Source: Siphonodentalium dalli (Eukaryota; Mollusca; Scaphopoda; Gadilida; Siphonodentaliidae). From it: a stretch of 64,000 bases of DNA. The number at the start of each line of letters is the position of its first letter. The first letter of the stretch is position 1. The notes under the pieces are model-generated. The model did no database searches. It saw only the letters and a list, made by a program, of their open reading frames with translations, and was not told the origin of the DNA. The stretch is from contig CP136065.1 in NCBI GenBank assembly GCA_032622095.1, forward strand, positions 116,849,195-116,913,194, given 5' to 3'. Of the stretch, positions 46,966 through 58,170 are shown one piece after another. The translations under genes and the position numbers were made by a program.

Positions 46966-47194
46966 CATACATGTATGGCCAGCTCCTAGACAAGGAAATT
47001 CTGCCTATCAAGATTCTAACTAACATGGTGAACAATGTACATGTATAAATGTTGGGCATGCCAGAAGACGAGTCTATTTTTCTTATTGAGTAGTATAACC
47101 CATATAAAATATTCTGGAGATCAGGCAATATACATGTATACATACAAGTTGTTGGAGCACTGCAGGGAAGGGAATCTGAAGCTCATTTTACATT

Positions 47195-47452
47195 AAAAAG
47201 CGAAATAACCAATTATTTTGCCTCTCATTTGAATATGCCTTGAAAACAGCAATGTTTTCTCGAGATCCATTTGAAATTTTGACACTTAGGTTGTTTTACA
47301 GACAAAAAATACCATATGCCCTAACTGAGCAATAAAATGTAAAATAACCCTTTATATAGACACTCATTTGAATATGCCATAAAAACTACAATGTTTTTTT
47401 CAGATCAATTGGAAATTTTGACACTTAATATTGTTTTACAGACAAAAAATAC
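47195..47452 (+). repeat. Two tandem copies of a ~130-bp unit
   Basis: CTCATTTGAATATGCC, CAATGTTTT, AAATTTTGACACTTA and TTGTTTTACAGACAAAAAAT occur twice at this spacing. No gene seen. Confidence 0.75.
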
Positions 47453-47577
47453 TTTTGTCAGAACTTCAAAAATAAAAAAAACTTTTGTCAATTTTTTTTT
47501 AATAATTTTCTGGTGCTTCTGTCGACCTATAGACAACAACAAGACCAAATATTCCCAGATTCCATTGATTTTTCAAA

Positions 47578-48725
47578 CAAGACAGTCAAAGACTGTGGGG
47601 TCGCTCACCAGACTGCAAAGACTGGGACTTTTCATAATCACTTTAAAAGAAGTAGATCTATTAAAACAGGATATGTGGCTAGAGAGGCTTCATGAATGTA
47701 GATCAGTGAATATCAAATTACCAAATCTACAAAATCTACCTTGAAATTACCAAATCTAACTTGAAATTACCAACTGTACACTAGTGATCACCCCCTCCTC
47801 CAGCTCAAGAAGTCCCCTCTCGCCCGGGCTCCAGACTCCCAAGTCTTAGGTTGAAATTTCACAACCGACATCTCAAACTTTCTCAATTGTTGGAAATTTT
47901 CAATCTCACAAGCGCTTTATATAAAACCATTTAGACATGTTTAAAGCCCAATTATCCATGGACCCAAAAACACTATATGTATGTCAGATTAATCAGTCAG
48001 GTAGTTCCAAGGTAGACGTTTTAATGAATTTTGTATTTAAATGATTTTTTAGACACAAAAGTCTTAAGTCCCCATAGTCCCGTCATTTCTTAACGGGTTG
48101 ACCTCATGTTAACAAATCTGAATCTCAGTCACTAAAGGATCCTCCATACTATATGGTCCAACCTCTCTTGAGAAGACATTATAATTATTACTATAGAGAC
48201 ATACAGTTATGTCCCTGGTCCCACCCTATTTAACCTGGTGACCCCATCTGCATAAATTTGAATCCCAGACACCAAAGAACCCTTCATATTAAATATCAGT
48301 AAAATAAACCTGACGGTCCGTGTAAAGGAATCATATTAAGAGGAAAACTGTCCTTTGCTTGGCCCCTATTTGACCAGGATGACCCCATTTGAACAAATCT
48401 GAACTACAGTCACCAAAGGACCCTTCATACCAAATATGAACCAATTCAACCTGATGGTACACGAGAAGTCGTTTTTAAGAATTACTATGGAGGGCAAGAG
48501 TTATGGCCCTGGCTTCACAACCATTTGACAGAGTGACGTACCTCATTTGAACAAATCTAAATGTGAGTCACGTAGGGAACATCGACACCAAATAGGAACC
48601 CATTCAGACTTATGATCTCGAGAAGATGTTCAAAGAATTGTTGACAGATGGATGGACGGACAGACAGATGAACAGGTGACAGATGAGAAGTGATGACTAT
48701 AGCTTCTTCTCATGTGAGCTTCAAA
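47578..48725 (+). mobile_element. Family B element with 5' palindrome
   Basis: 5' palindrome ACAGTC-AAA-GACTGT (47582-47596) and GGGGTCGCTCACCAGACTGC. About four core units follow, then a GGACGGACAGACAG stretch (48652-48675) and GTGATGACTATAGCTTCTTC with TCATGTGAGCTT, a decayed 3' hairpin. The first 700 bp parallel 19751-20480. Confidence 0.85.
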
Positions 48726-49149
48726 TTTACATTTCATTGAACAAATCTGTCAGTCACCCCCCCCCCCCCCCCCCCCAACACTGTGGGGACATCCCTGTGA
48801 GAATATGACATTCAACATTTATTTGAATGCCAGACTACATTAGCTTAACAAAATTCCCATGACCTTGAGAGCAAGTGCATTCTCTGAGAATTATATTCCA
48901 TTCATGAAACCATCAGCTACCAGTGTCTGAGAGGTGTTGACATAGATAATTAGGTTTTAACGACTGCACACACAGCTTTATGATACTCCTACAAAACAAG
49001 GATTTTAATGGGGTGAACAAGGAAGAGATAACATGGTATGATACAGTGTGGTGTGGCAGGGACAGGAGGTGGGGTGGGCGAGGGTGGGGTTGGGTAGCTT
49101 TGATATGTCTAAAAAAATCAAAGGTCAAAATGCAAAAATGTTTATTATT
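48726..49149. other. C-tract and unassigned sequence
   Basis: Poly-C of about 18 at 48758-48775. A GGTGGGG-rich patch at 49064-49095 precedes a core of family B, as a similar G-rich patch does at 21834-21905, so it is perhaps part of the element's leader. Confidence 0.45.
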
Positions 49150-49668
49150 TTTTTAGAGTTATGTCCCTATTTGACCCAGTGACCCCATTTGAACAAATCT
49201 GAACCCCAGTCACCCAAGGTCTCTCTGTACCAAATATAAGCCAAATTCGGCCAAATACCTTTTAGAAGAAATCATTGTAAGAATTACTATGAGTTATGGC
49301 CCTGGTTTCTCAACTAATTGACCGGGTGACCTCATTTGAACAAATCTGAACACCAGTCACCCAAGGACCCTCCATACCAAATATTAGCTAAATGATCCTA
49401 AATCGGCCCAATGGTTCTGAACAAGAAGCCGTTGTAAGAATTACTATGGAGGAATAGAGTTATGGCCCTTGCTTCGTAACTATTTTACCCAGTGACCTCA
49501 TTTGAACAAATCTGAATGAGAGTCACCTAGGGAACATCCACACCAAATATGAACCAATTCGGTCTTCCGGTTTCAGAGGAGAAGATGTTCAAAGAATTTT
49601 TGACGGACGGACGACGGACGAGGAGTGATGACTATAGCTCCACCGGAGACTTCGTCTCAGGTGAGCTA
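49150..49668 (+). mobile_element. Family B element with intact GGAC tract and 3' hairpin
   Basis: Three core units (GACCCCATTTGAACAAATCT, CAGTCACCCAAGGA, CCAAATATAAG, GAATTACTATGG, GAGTTATGGCCCT). GACGGACGGACGACGGACG then GAGGAGTGATGAC precede the hairpin at 49635-49668 (TAGCTCCACCGGAGAC, TTC, GTCTCAGGTGAGCTA). Its last 110 bp nearly match 22490-22600. Confidence 0.85.
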
Positions 49669-49687
49669 AAAACCTTTACCTGACCAA

Positions 49688-49801
49688 TGGATCTAGAGGT
49701 AGCAATAGGCAACCCCGAACAAGAACGACAACTCGAGTATTTCCGGAAGTCGGCAAATTATGACATCACCGGGAAATCTCCGGAGTCTCGTGACTGCAGG
49801 T
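49688..49801 (+). CDS. Weak candidate short exon, unknown protein
   Basis: An open frame from ATG, starting MDLEVAIGNPEQERQLEYFR and running about 38 codons to a CAG|GTAATT donor-like site. It is more GC-rich than its surroundings and includes TTCCGGAAGT, which also resembles an ETS-factor site, so the patch may be regulatory instead. No partner exon or family recognised. The open length could arise by chance. Confidence 0.15.
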
Positions 49802-50083
49802 AATTGTAAACACTAAACCAATAAAAATAGCACAATTCAGCAGCAGATAGAATATCCTTTGTTTACTAAACTAAAAACCCGCATAAATATTTATGTAAAG
49901 ATATTTGTTGAAATTGTGAAAATTACTCGGAATTTGAAAGTTCTGACCACGCTCCGTTATTATTAGTTACACTTCATTGCTCACTGGTAAGTTATAAAGT
50001 AAACGGTGGCTTACCGCCGGTGGCTACCGCCAATTGGTGTGCATCAGTATCGGTAGACTAATTAATAGGTAAAATCGGTTAAT
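49802..50083. other. Stretch with no recognised feature
   Basis: Unassigned. Contains GGTGGCTTACCGCCGGTGGC with TACCGCC (50006-50033), short GC-rich inverted motifs. Confidence 0.35.
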
Positions 50084-50625
50084 ATTTGTTCAAGTTATCG
50101 CGCTAACCAAATCGGAGGACGTTTGTTGAAGTTATCGCGCTAACGAGCTAAAAATTCACGAAAAATGACTAATTAAGGGCCATAACTCTATCAAATTTTA
50201 TTGGGCCAGGCTGGTTTTCTAACTCGTCCAGGATATTATTGGAAGACACTTATATATCAAATTTTAGTTGAATCGGATGACGTTTGTTGAAGTTATCGCG
50301 CTAACAAGCTCAAAATTCGTACAAAATGACTACTTTAAGGACCATAACTCAATCAAATTTTATCGGACCGGGCCGGTTTTCTAACTCGTCCGAGGTATTC
50401 TTGGGATGATGTTTGTTAAATTATCGCGCTAACGAGCTGAAAATTTGTGAAAAAATGACTAAGGTTTTCGAACTCGACCGAGATATTCTTGGGAGACACC
50501 TATATACCAAATATTTCAATCAAATCGGATAACGTTTGTTGAAATTATCGCGCTAACGAGCTGAAACCGTGAAAAATGACTAATTAAGGGCCATAACTCT
50601 ATATTGGGCCAGGCCGAAAAGTGAT
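50084..50625 (+). repeat. Family I tandem-core repeat
   Basis: Three to four units of about 120-185 bp recur with GTTGAAGTTATCGCGCTAAC, GAGCTAAAAATTC, AAGGGCCATAACTC, GGTTTTCTAACTCGTCC and ATTCTTGGGA. No GGAC tract or hairpin is seen at either edge. Confidence 0.75.
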
Positions 50626-51060
50626 GTATTTCTACTGAGATTTTAGTCTTTATTTGAATAAAATTGGTTGATTGAGAAGACCTAAAAGTATTAACAAGAC
50701 ACTTTATTATGGACTATGCCATAATTAATGATAGTTTAACTTGTTTGGAATTATTTGTTCTGTCTTACTCAACTTCGAAGTTCAAGTCTTATTAAAGTTA
50801 TTGAAATTATGCTTAACTTAAGTTGAGACAGGTTGTGTTTTTCCATGAAGGCAGCTGGTTGAAGTAGATGTATGAAAAATAATAAGTTAAGTAGCATACT
50901 ATTTCTTACAGTTGCCAAAATCCATGTGTCACATTTGATAAAAATCAATAATTGCATTGATTTATAATCAGTCCATAAGGGCTCGTGACTACCCGCCCAT
51001 ACAACCCGCTCGCCTAAAATTATATTGGTAATTAGAGGTGTGAAGGGATCTCCCCCCCTG
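50626..51060. other. Stretch with no recognised feature
   Basis: A 98-codon minus frame (50769-51065) has no known motif; nothing else is seen. Confidence 0.4.
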
Positions 51061-51074
51061 CGCATCTTCCCCCT

Positions 51075-51106
<32 letters not shown>

Positions 51107-51345
51107 TAAACTGGTTTTACCTAGTTTATCTCCCCCCCCCCCCGCCCTGATCATCATCATGGAAGATAAACTGGATGATTTTCAATAAAAAAAATCTGAA
51201 CAATAATGTCTCTGCCGAAGAAAAGACATGCTTCCTTGCCACCAATGATAGTTTTTCTAAGTCACATAGTCATAGTGAATGATATAACTAGGAAAATTTC
51301 AATGGGGGGGAAAGATAAAATGGGTGATTTTCAATAAAAAAAAAT
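51061..51345. mobile_element. Second locus of the poly-G/GATAAACT module
   Basis: A G-run of about 32 (51075-51105), then the palindrome GATAAACTGG..CCTAGTTTATC (51106-51130), a C-run and TGATCATCATCATGG. One unit in plus orientation follows, with GAACAATAATGTCTCTGCCG to GTCATAGTGAATGAT, matching 907-1010. It ends at the start of a family A element. Confidence 0.75.
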
Positions 51346-51349
51346 CTGA

Positions 51350-51427
51350 ATGAAAGTGTCAATGACACTGTATAGCTCAACTTTGTAAAGAAGGTAATTT
51401 TTTTGTGATGAGCAATGAATAGAGAGA
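51350..51427 (+). mobile_element. Family A 5' end, split by the next element
   Basis: TGAAAGTGTCAATGACACTG, a TA insertion in TGTATAGCTC, and AAAGAAGGTAATTTTTTTGT to GAATAGAGAGA. It continues after the insertion as GAGAGATTAAAAAGG at 52537, as in the uninterrupted copy at 36225. Confidence 0.85.
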
Positions 51428-52536
51428 CAGGGCTGGCGATCTAGAAAATCCAGGAGGGCTATTAATAGCCCTCCTAGATATGCCTAGGAGGGCTATAGCC
51501 CTCCTCAACTTTTAAAGTTATGATTTATTTTATCTGAGTTACTACTGCCGTTAGTTTGTCTATTTTTGATGTTGTATAACTCCATTTAAATGAATTTTCT
51601 TCATGTGGAAACAAAGTGTCCACAGAGTTGTGAATGTCTAAATCCCCCACAGTAATTATGGTAATAAAATGGTTTTATATGTTGTGATAATCTATATGTA
51701 CAAGAAACAAAATGTAAGAGTATTTGTACTCAACAATTTGTCAGTCGGTGTCCAACCCATGCAACGGAATTGGGTGAGTTTGTCCACATTAAAAGCATTC
51801 TCCATGAAAGTGTAATTTTACGTAAAATACACAATCAAGAACAATATTAAATCCAGTATATTTGCACTTGAATATTGACTGCTTTTTCTCTCAAAGTAAT
51901 CCATATTCCATTGTCGATCGCAGACTGCTGCTTGCAGCGGTCAAGTCGCTATCTATAGATTTACTGGGTGTTTGCAATTGGGGACATAGAAAATAGTTTC
52001 TGAACTTTAATAATTGAATAACAGTGTAAACTAGAATACGCGGATACATTTAGCTAATTATATTAAAATATTGTCAATCGAAGCGATAAAAGACGGCTGC
52101 AAGCTAAATACAATTTTCACTGATAGGAACCGGAAACGGAACGAAAGGTTGAACTTAATTGGGACAGTGACATTTGGTTCTCACTATCCACAAACATGTG
52201 TCATTTTATCCAGTGAAATATATTGTAAGCTCAATCTTATGAAGAGAAATTATTTATTTTGGTCATAAAATGTGTGAGAATCGATCAAAAGATCAGATTT
52301 ACGAAACAGTTCGTTCCGGAATTTACTGATTCCGCTATAATTCCCATTTGACATTACCGTCAAGTCACGCATGCGCACAGTCCCCACACTGTACAATATA
52401 ATTACGATTTCGATGCAGTATTTTACTCATTAAACACAATAAAATAACTAAATAATAAATGTCCTATCGTAGACGAGGCGGGCTATAAAAAGACCGCCTT
52501 GGAAAATTCTAGGCGGGCTGTAGATTTCCAGGCCTG
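51428..52536. mobile_element. 1109-bp TIR element with CAGGGCTGG end, copy 2
   Basis: Left end CAGGGCTGGCGATCTAGAAA; right end inverted CAGGCCTGGAAATCTACAGC. 6-bp target duplication GAGAGA at 51422-51427 and 52537-52542. The end domain carries the CTAGGAGGGCTATAGCCCTC palindrome, as in copy 1. The interior shares only the first ~25 bp after the end domain with copy 1. A 65-codon frame (52071-52268) has no motif. Confidence 0.87.
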
Positions 52537-52556
52537 GAGAGATTAAAAAGGAATGT

Positions 52557-55167
52557 AATGAAAGTGTCAATGACACTGTAGCTCAACTTGGAAAGGGAAT
52601 AATTTAATGTATTACAGTCAATGGAGCCATTAGGAATGTGGAAAGTTGAATATCTAATACATGTTTATAGACATGAAGAGAAAAGTAAAATCCAAGATGG
52701 CTGCTGGCGGCCTTGTTTTCGGCCGAATGACCCCAAAATGAGTCGTTCCCATCTACTTGTCATCGTTAACATCCATGACAAATTTTATGACGATCAGACT
52801 AAAGGTACGACCTGTAGCCCATGCTAAAGGATTTAGTCATACAATGAGTAAAATCCAAGATGGCTGCTGGCGGCCATGTTTTTTGGCCGAATGACCCCAA
52901 AATAACTCGTTCCCATCTACATTCCAATTTCAACCATGATAAATTTTATGATGATCAGACTAAAGGTACGACCTGTAGCCCATGCTAAAGGATTTAGTCA
53001 TACAAAGAGTAAAATCCAAGATGGCTGCTGGCGGCCATGTTTTTCGGCCGAATGACCTCAAAATGACTCGTTTCCATCTACATGTCATTATTAACATTCA
53101 TGACACATTTCATGATGATCAGACTAAAGGTACAACCTGTAGCCCGTGCTAAAGGATTTAGTCATACAAAGAGTAAAATCAAAGATGGCTGCTGGCATCC
53201 AGGTTTTTTGGCCGAATGACCCCAAAATTACTCGTTCCCATCTACATGTCATTGTTAACATCCATGACACATTTTATGATGATCAGACTAAAGGTACGAC
53301 CTGCAGCCCGTGCTAAAGAATTTAGTCATACAAAGAGTAAAATCCAAGATGGCTGCTGGCGGCCATGTTTTTTGGCCGAATGACCCCAAAATTACTCGTT
53401 CCCATCTACATGTCAATATTATCATCCATGACAAATTTCATGATGATCAGAAGAACAGTACGACCTGTGGCCCGTGCTAATGGATTAATTTTTTTAACCC
53501 AATATGGCCACTGGCGGCCATGTTTTTTGTCCGAATGACCCCAAAATGACTCGTTCCCATCTACATTCCAATTTCAACAACCATGACAAATTTTATGATG
53601 ATCAGACTAAAGGTACGACCTGCAGCCCGTGCTAAAGAATTTAGTCATACAAAGAGTAAAATCCAAGATGGCTGCTGGCGGCCATGTTTTTTGGCCGAAT
53701 GACCCCAAAATTACTCGTTCCCATCTACATGTCAATATTATCATCCATGACAAATTTCATGATGATCAGAAGAACAGTACGACCTGTGGCCCGTGCTAAT
53801 GGATTAATTTTTTTAACCCAATATGGCCGCTGGCGGCCATGTTTTTTGTCCGAATGACCCCAAAATGACTCGTTCCCATCTACATTCCAATTTCAACAAC
53901 CATGACAAATTTTATGATGATCAGACTAAAGGTACGACCTGTAGCCCGTGCTAAAGGATTTAGTCATACAAAGAGTAAAATCCAAGATGGCTGCTGGCGG
54001 CCATGTTTTTTGGCCGAATGACCCCAAAATGACTCGTTCCCATCTACATGTCATTATTAACATTCTTGACAAATTTTATGATGATTAGACTAAAAGTAGG
54101 ACCTGTAGCCCGTGCTAAATGATTTAGTCATACAAAGAGTAAAATCCAAGATGGCTGCTGGCGACCATGTTATTTAGCCGAATGACCCCAAAATTACTCG
54201 TTCCCATCTACATGTCATTGTTAATATCTGTGACAAATTTTATGATGATCAGACTAAAGGTACGACCTGCAGCACGTGCTAAAGAATTTAGTCATACAAA
54301 GAGTAAAATCGAAGATGGCTGCTGGCGGCCATGTTTATTGGCCGAATGACCCCAAAATTACTCGTTCCCATCTACATGTCAATATTATCATCCATGACAA
54401 ATTTCATGGTGATCAGACGAACAGTACGACCTGTGGCCCGTGCTAATGGATTAAATTTTGAAATCCAAGATGGCTGCTGGCGGCCATGTTTTTTGTCCGA
54501 ATGACCCCAAAATGACTCGTTCCCATCTACATTCCAATTTCAACAGCCATGACAAATTTTATGATGATCAGACTAAAGGTACGACCTGTAGCCCGTGCTA
54601 AAGGATTTAGTCATACAAAGAGTAAAATACAAGATGGCTGCTGGCGGCCATGTTTTTTGGCCGAATGACCCCAAAATGACTCGTTCCCATCTACATGTCA
54701 TTTTTAACATTCTTGACAAAATTTATGATGATCAGACTAAAAGTACAACCTGTAGCCCGTGCTAAAGAATTTAGTCATACAAAGAGTAAAATCCAAGATG
54801 GCTGCTGGTGGCCATGTTTTTGGGCCGAATGACCCCAAAATTACTCGTTCCCATCTACATGTCAATATTAACATCCATGACAAATTTCATGAAGATCAGA
54901 CAAACAGTACGGCCTGTAGCCCGTGCTAATGGATTGAATATTGAAATCCAATATGGCCACTGGTGGCCATGTTTTTTTTCCGAATGACCCCAAAATTAAT
55001 TATTCTGGTCTAAATGTTGATGTCAACAGCTATGACAAATTTCATAATGATCCGACGAAAGGTACGACCTGTAGCCTGCATTGTTGACGCCTTACGTACA
55101 CACGTACACACGGACGACAAAGCCATGGCAATAGCTCAAACTTTACAAAGTAAAGTTGAGCTAAAAA
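52557..55167 (+). mobile_element. Third family A array, complete element
   Basis: 5' palindrome at 52563-52577, leader CAGTCAATGGAGCCATTAGG, and about 15 core units. ACACACGGACGACAAAG and CCATGGCAATAGCTCAAACT lead to the perfect 3' hairpin TAGCTCAA(A)CTTTAC-AAA-GTAAAGTTGAGCTA (55132-55163). A dimer with the rare phrase AATTTTTTTAACCCAATATGG is repeated at 322-bp spacing (53447 and 53769), showing duplication two units at a time. Confidence 0.93.
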
Positions 55168-55813
55168 TGAGCAGTAAAGAATTTAGTCACACACAGAGTA
55201 AAATCCAAGATGGCTGCTGGCGGCCATGTTTTTTGGCAGAATGACCCCAAAATGACTCGTTCCCATCTACATGTTATTGTTAACATCCATGACAAATTTC
55301 ATGATGATCAGACTAATGGTACGACCTGTAGCCCGTGCTAAAGGATTTAGTCACACAAAGAGTAAAATCCAAGGTGGCTGCTGGCGGCCATGTTTTTTGG
55401 CTGAATGACCCCAAAATGACTCGTTCCCATCTACATGTCATTGTTAACATCCATGACAAATTTTATTATGATCAGACTAAAGGTACGACCTGTAGCCCGT
55501 GCTAAAGGATTTAGTCATACAAAGAGTAAAATTCAAGATGGCTGCTGGCGGTCATGTTTTTGGGCCGAATGACCACAAAATGACTCGTTCCCATCTACAT
55601 GTCAATATTAACATCCATGACAAATTTCATGATGATCAGACGAACAGTACGACCTGTGGCCCGTGCTAATGGATTAAATTTTGAAATCAAAGATGGCTGC
55701 TGGTGGCCATGTTTTTTGTCCGAATGACCCCAAAATGACTCGTTCCCATCTACATTCCAATTTCAACAGCCATTATAAATTTCATGATGATCAGACTAAA
55801 GGTACGACCTGTA
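55168..55813 (+). mobile_element. Further family A core units beyond a 3' end
   Basis: Starts with GAGCAGTAAAGAATTTAGTC, the same start as at 37520, and carries four units. It is cut within GGTACGACCTGTA by the poly-G module at 55814. The shared start with 37520 suggests a common chimeric source. Confidence 0.85.
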
Positions 55814-56465
55814 AACTAGGTAAATTCCAATGAAAATTCTCCAAACTATAATTATTGTCTCTTTTACTTTTACAGAAAAATCATGCTTCCTTGTCACCTA
55901 TGATAGTTTTTCTTAGTCACATAGTCATAGTGAATGATAAAATGAGACTATCTCGCCAATAGATGTTAAAGGGGTACTGTACGCCATTTTCATTAAATTT
56001 CCGGTGACAACAACGATCTAATATCGATAATATATAGAAACATAAGTAATTTGAGTCGAAGATGTATTCTGTAAACGCTCAGGTTAATAGGCTATCTTAA
56101 AATTTAATAATTTAAAAGTTAATAATTTGATATAAATTGAATTTATGACTGGAGCCATAAAATGGCGTCAATTAAATTACGAATTGCCGTAATCAAAAAC
56201 AGTAATTGAGGGATACTGGATTGTTAAACCGATCGCACACACGAATGACACGATCGCTTAAAATATTATGATGATACGGGGAGAACACTCAAGCCACTCA
56301 CTGACAAGCGACGATACAATAACTTAAATGATTATATGGGACTAGTATGTATATAATATAACTTTTATTTGATTCATTTGGTTGGAAACTTTCCAAAAAG
56401 ATAACCTAGGTCAACTTCCCCCCCGGGGGGAAGTTGATCAGGGGGGGAAGATAAACTGTTACACC
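55814..56465. mobile_element. Third locus of the poly-G/GATAAACT module, with a 420-bp insert
   Basis: Left part AACTAGGTAAATTCCAATGA through ATAGATGTTAA parallels 1079-1235. Right part GATAACCTAGG, the near-perfect C7/G6 palindrome (56411-56437), TGATCAGGGGGGGAAGATAA and GTTACACCGG are the reverse complement of 513-590. Between them, 55971-56395 is foreign DNA opening GGGGTACTGTACGCCATTTT, with a small inverted ACGCCATTTT / AAAATGGCGT pair. Confidence 0.75.
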
Positions 56466-56877
56466 GGTACTTTGTTGATTTTTAATTGAAGTTAAAATAA
56501 TAATAAATAACATACAATATACGCATGTAATAACAGCAACAATTAAACATTATGTATCAATGTTCAAACGATAATAAGTTTATACGATGTATGATGTGAT
56601 GATCAATAATGCACCAATGTTCAAACGATAATGAGTTTAAACGATGTAAGGAAAGATAATATTGCATCAATGTCATAGATGTCGATGGGGCAGGTGCGGT
56701 GGATCACCATCTGCACTGAGGTGGTCTCTTCTTCTTGGAATAAAATGTCGTAAAAACACCTCATAGTTAACACCCCCTCTGTTGTGTTAACACACTGTGA
56801 TAATGAACCCTTTGCATCAAATGTTTGTTTTGACATCACCCCATTTAATTAGTCATCATGCTGCGCACTTTAATACA
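56466..56877. repeat. Unassigned stretch with a 56-bp duplication
   Basis: CAATGTTCAAACGATAATAA with GTTTATACGATGTA and CAATGTTCAAACGATAATGA with GTTTAAACGATGTA are spaced 56 bp apart (from about 56559 and 56615). Nothing else is recognised. Confidence 0.6.
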
Positions 56878-57252
56878 TTAAAGTGATATGAAACACTCCA
56901 GCAGGATGATCAAATGGAAATGGAGAATAATCTTGCTCAAAGTAGTTATATTTACAAATATTATATCCAAATTGACAACACATGACGTCATTCTCATATA
57001 TTAATTAAATGCAGTGACTCGCGGTGGCCAAATAGTTTTCGTTAGTTTATCTCCGAGAGTTGCATCCCGAATCTAGAGGTAAATATTTACAATTGAGCGT
57101 AGTGCGGACGATGTTTTCTATGATTGATTTGCTTGAAATTTTCGCTGATGTTAGTAGAATCCTGCATTCCTCCTGTTGGTGTAGCACCTGAGTCGCCTGA
57201 CTACTAATTTATCAGTTTCACGCACCCGAACAAGTCCATAATATATCTTTAA
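56878..57252 (-). mobile_element. Family E MITE with TTAA ends, copy 3, inverted
   Basis: Reads on minus from TTAAAGATATATTATGGACT to GAGTGTTTCATATCACTTTAA, 375 bp. Aligns with the two plus copies, including TGTTCGGGTGCG and GATTCGGGATGCAACTC. Confidence 0.75.
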
Positions 57253-58170
57253 GTTGTCAAAACATTGGGTCATTCTTTACTCCAGTCCACAAAGCATCGG
57301 CATAATTAATTAATAAACACGTTTTATTGGTCAAAAGGTTTAATAATATATCATAAAAGAACATTATTACTATTAACAATTTTGTGCGAATCCCCCCAGT
57401 ATTTATCGAGGTAACACACCTGAAAATAGCAGAAGGGCGGGTTGTCCCAGGGCCTGTAATAAGCTTGAACATAGTTTGTCTCATAACCTGTTTGAAGGGT
57501 AACACTTATATTTTGTCCATTTTCCAAGAAATTATTAAACCAAAATCAACCATCTGCTCTCATATCGATAGAACAATGCCTGAAAATGAAACCAATATAT
57601 GGTTTTACTATAGGTTAGGCTGTGTTTTGTTTGGATATGCCCATGATGTTAAAAAAATATTTATTTTTTTTCAAATGTTTGGTTGGGGGTGTTTTGTTAT
57701 CATCAAATATTTCCACGTATATGACCAAAAAGTCTCAATTTTGCATCCAAATTTATGTGATGGTGCCTGATAATAGAAATAACATGCAGAAATACCCAAA
57801 GTTTTTATACAGTAGTACGTTGTCACCATACTTGAAAAAAGCTTTTTTCAAAATATTTTTGATGGGGGTATACTTGGATTTTGATCAAAATTTTCTATTT
57901 CTATGAAAGGAAAGTTTTGTTTCTGCATTGATATATGTAGATTGATCATTCCCAATGAGAACAATATATAGGTTTGCCATAAGGATCCGAAATGTTTGCC
58001 GTTAAGCTGTGTTGTCAGAATTTTGCCATTCCTCAAAAACAGTGAATCGTCTACCCCCATCCAATTTTTTGACAAAAACGTCATTTTTTTCAAACACTGT
58101 TGTTACTAATGACTTTGTTTCATATTTCTAACACCCTAAAGCTACTGAAACTGGTTGATATATAAGAGTG
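57253..58170. other. Stretch with no recognised gene
   Basis: Open frames of 81-128 codons overlap on both strands (57257-58093). The longest (57384-57770) is rich in Phe, Ile and Val because of T-rich DNA and shows no known domain or splice context, so I leave it uncalled. Confidence 0.4.

Noticed and set aside
57384-57770. 128-codon frame, the second longest in its area
   Set aside because: T-rich composition gives Phe/Ile/Val bias; it overlaps a competing frame and shows no motif or splice context.
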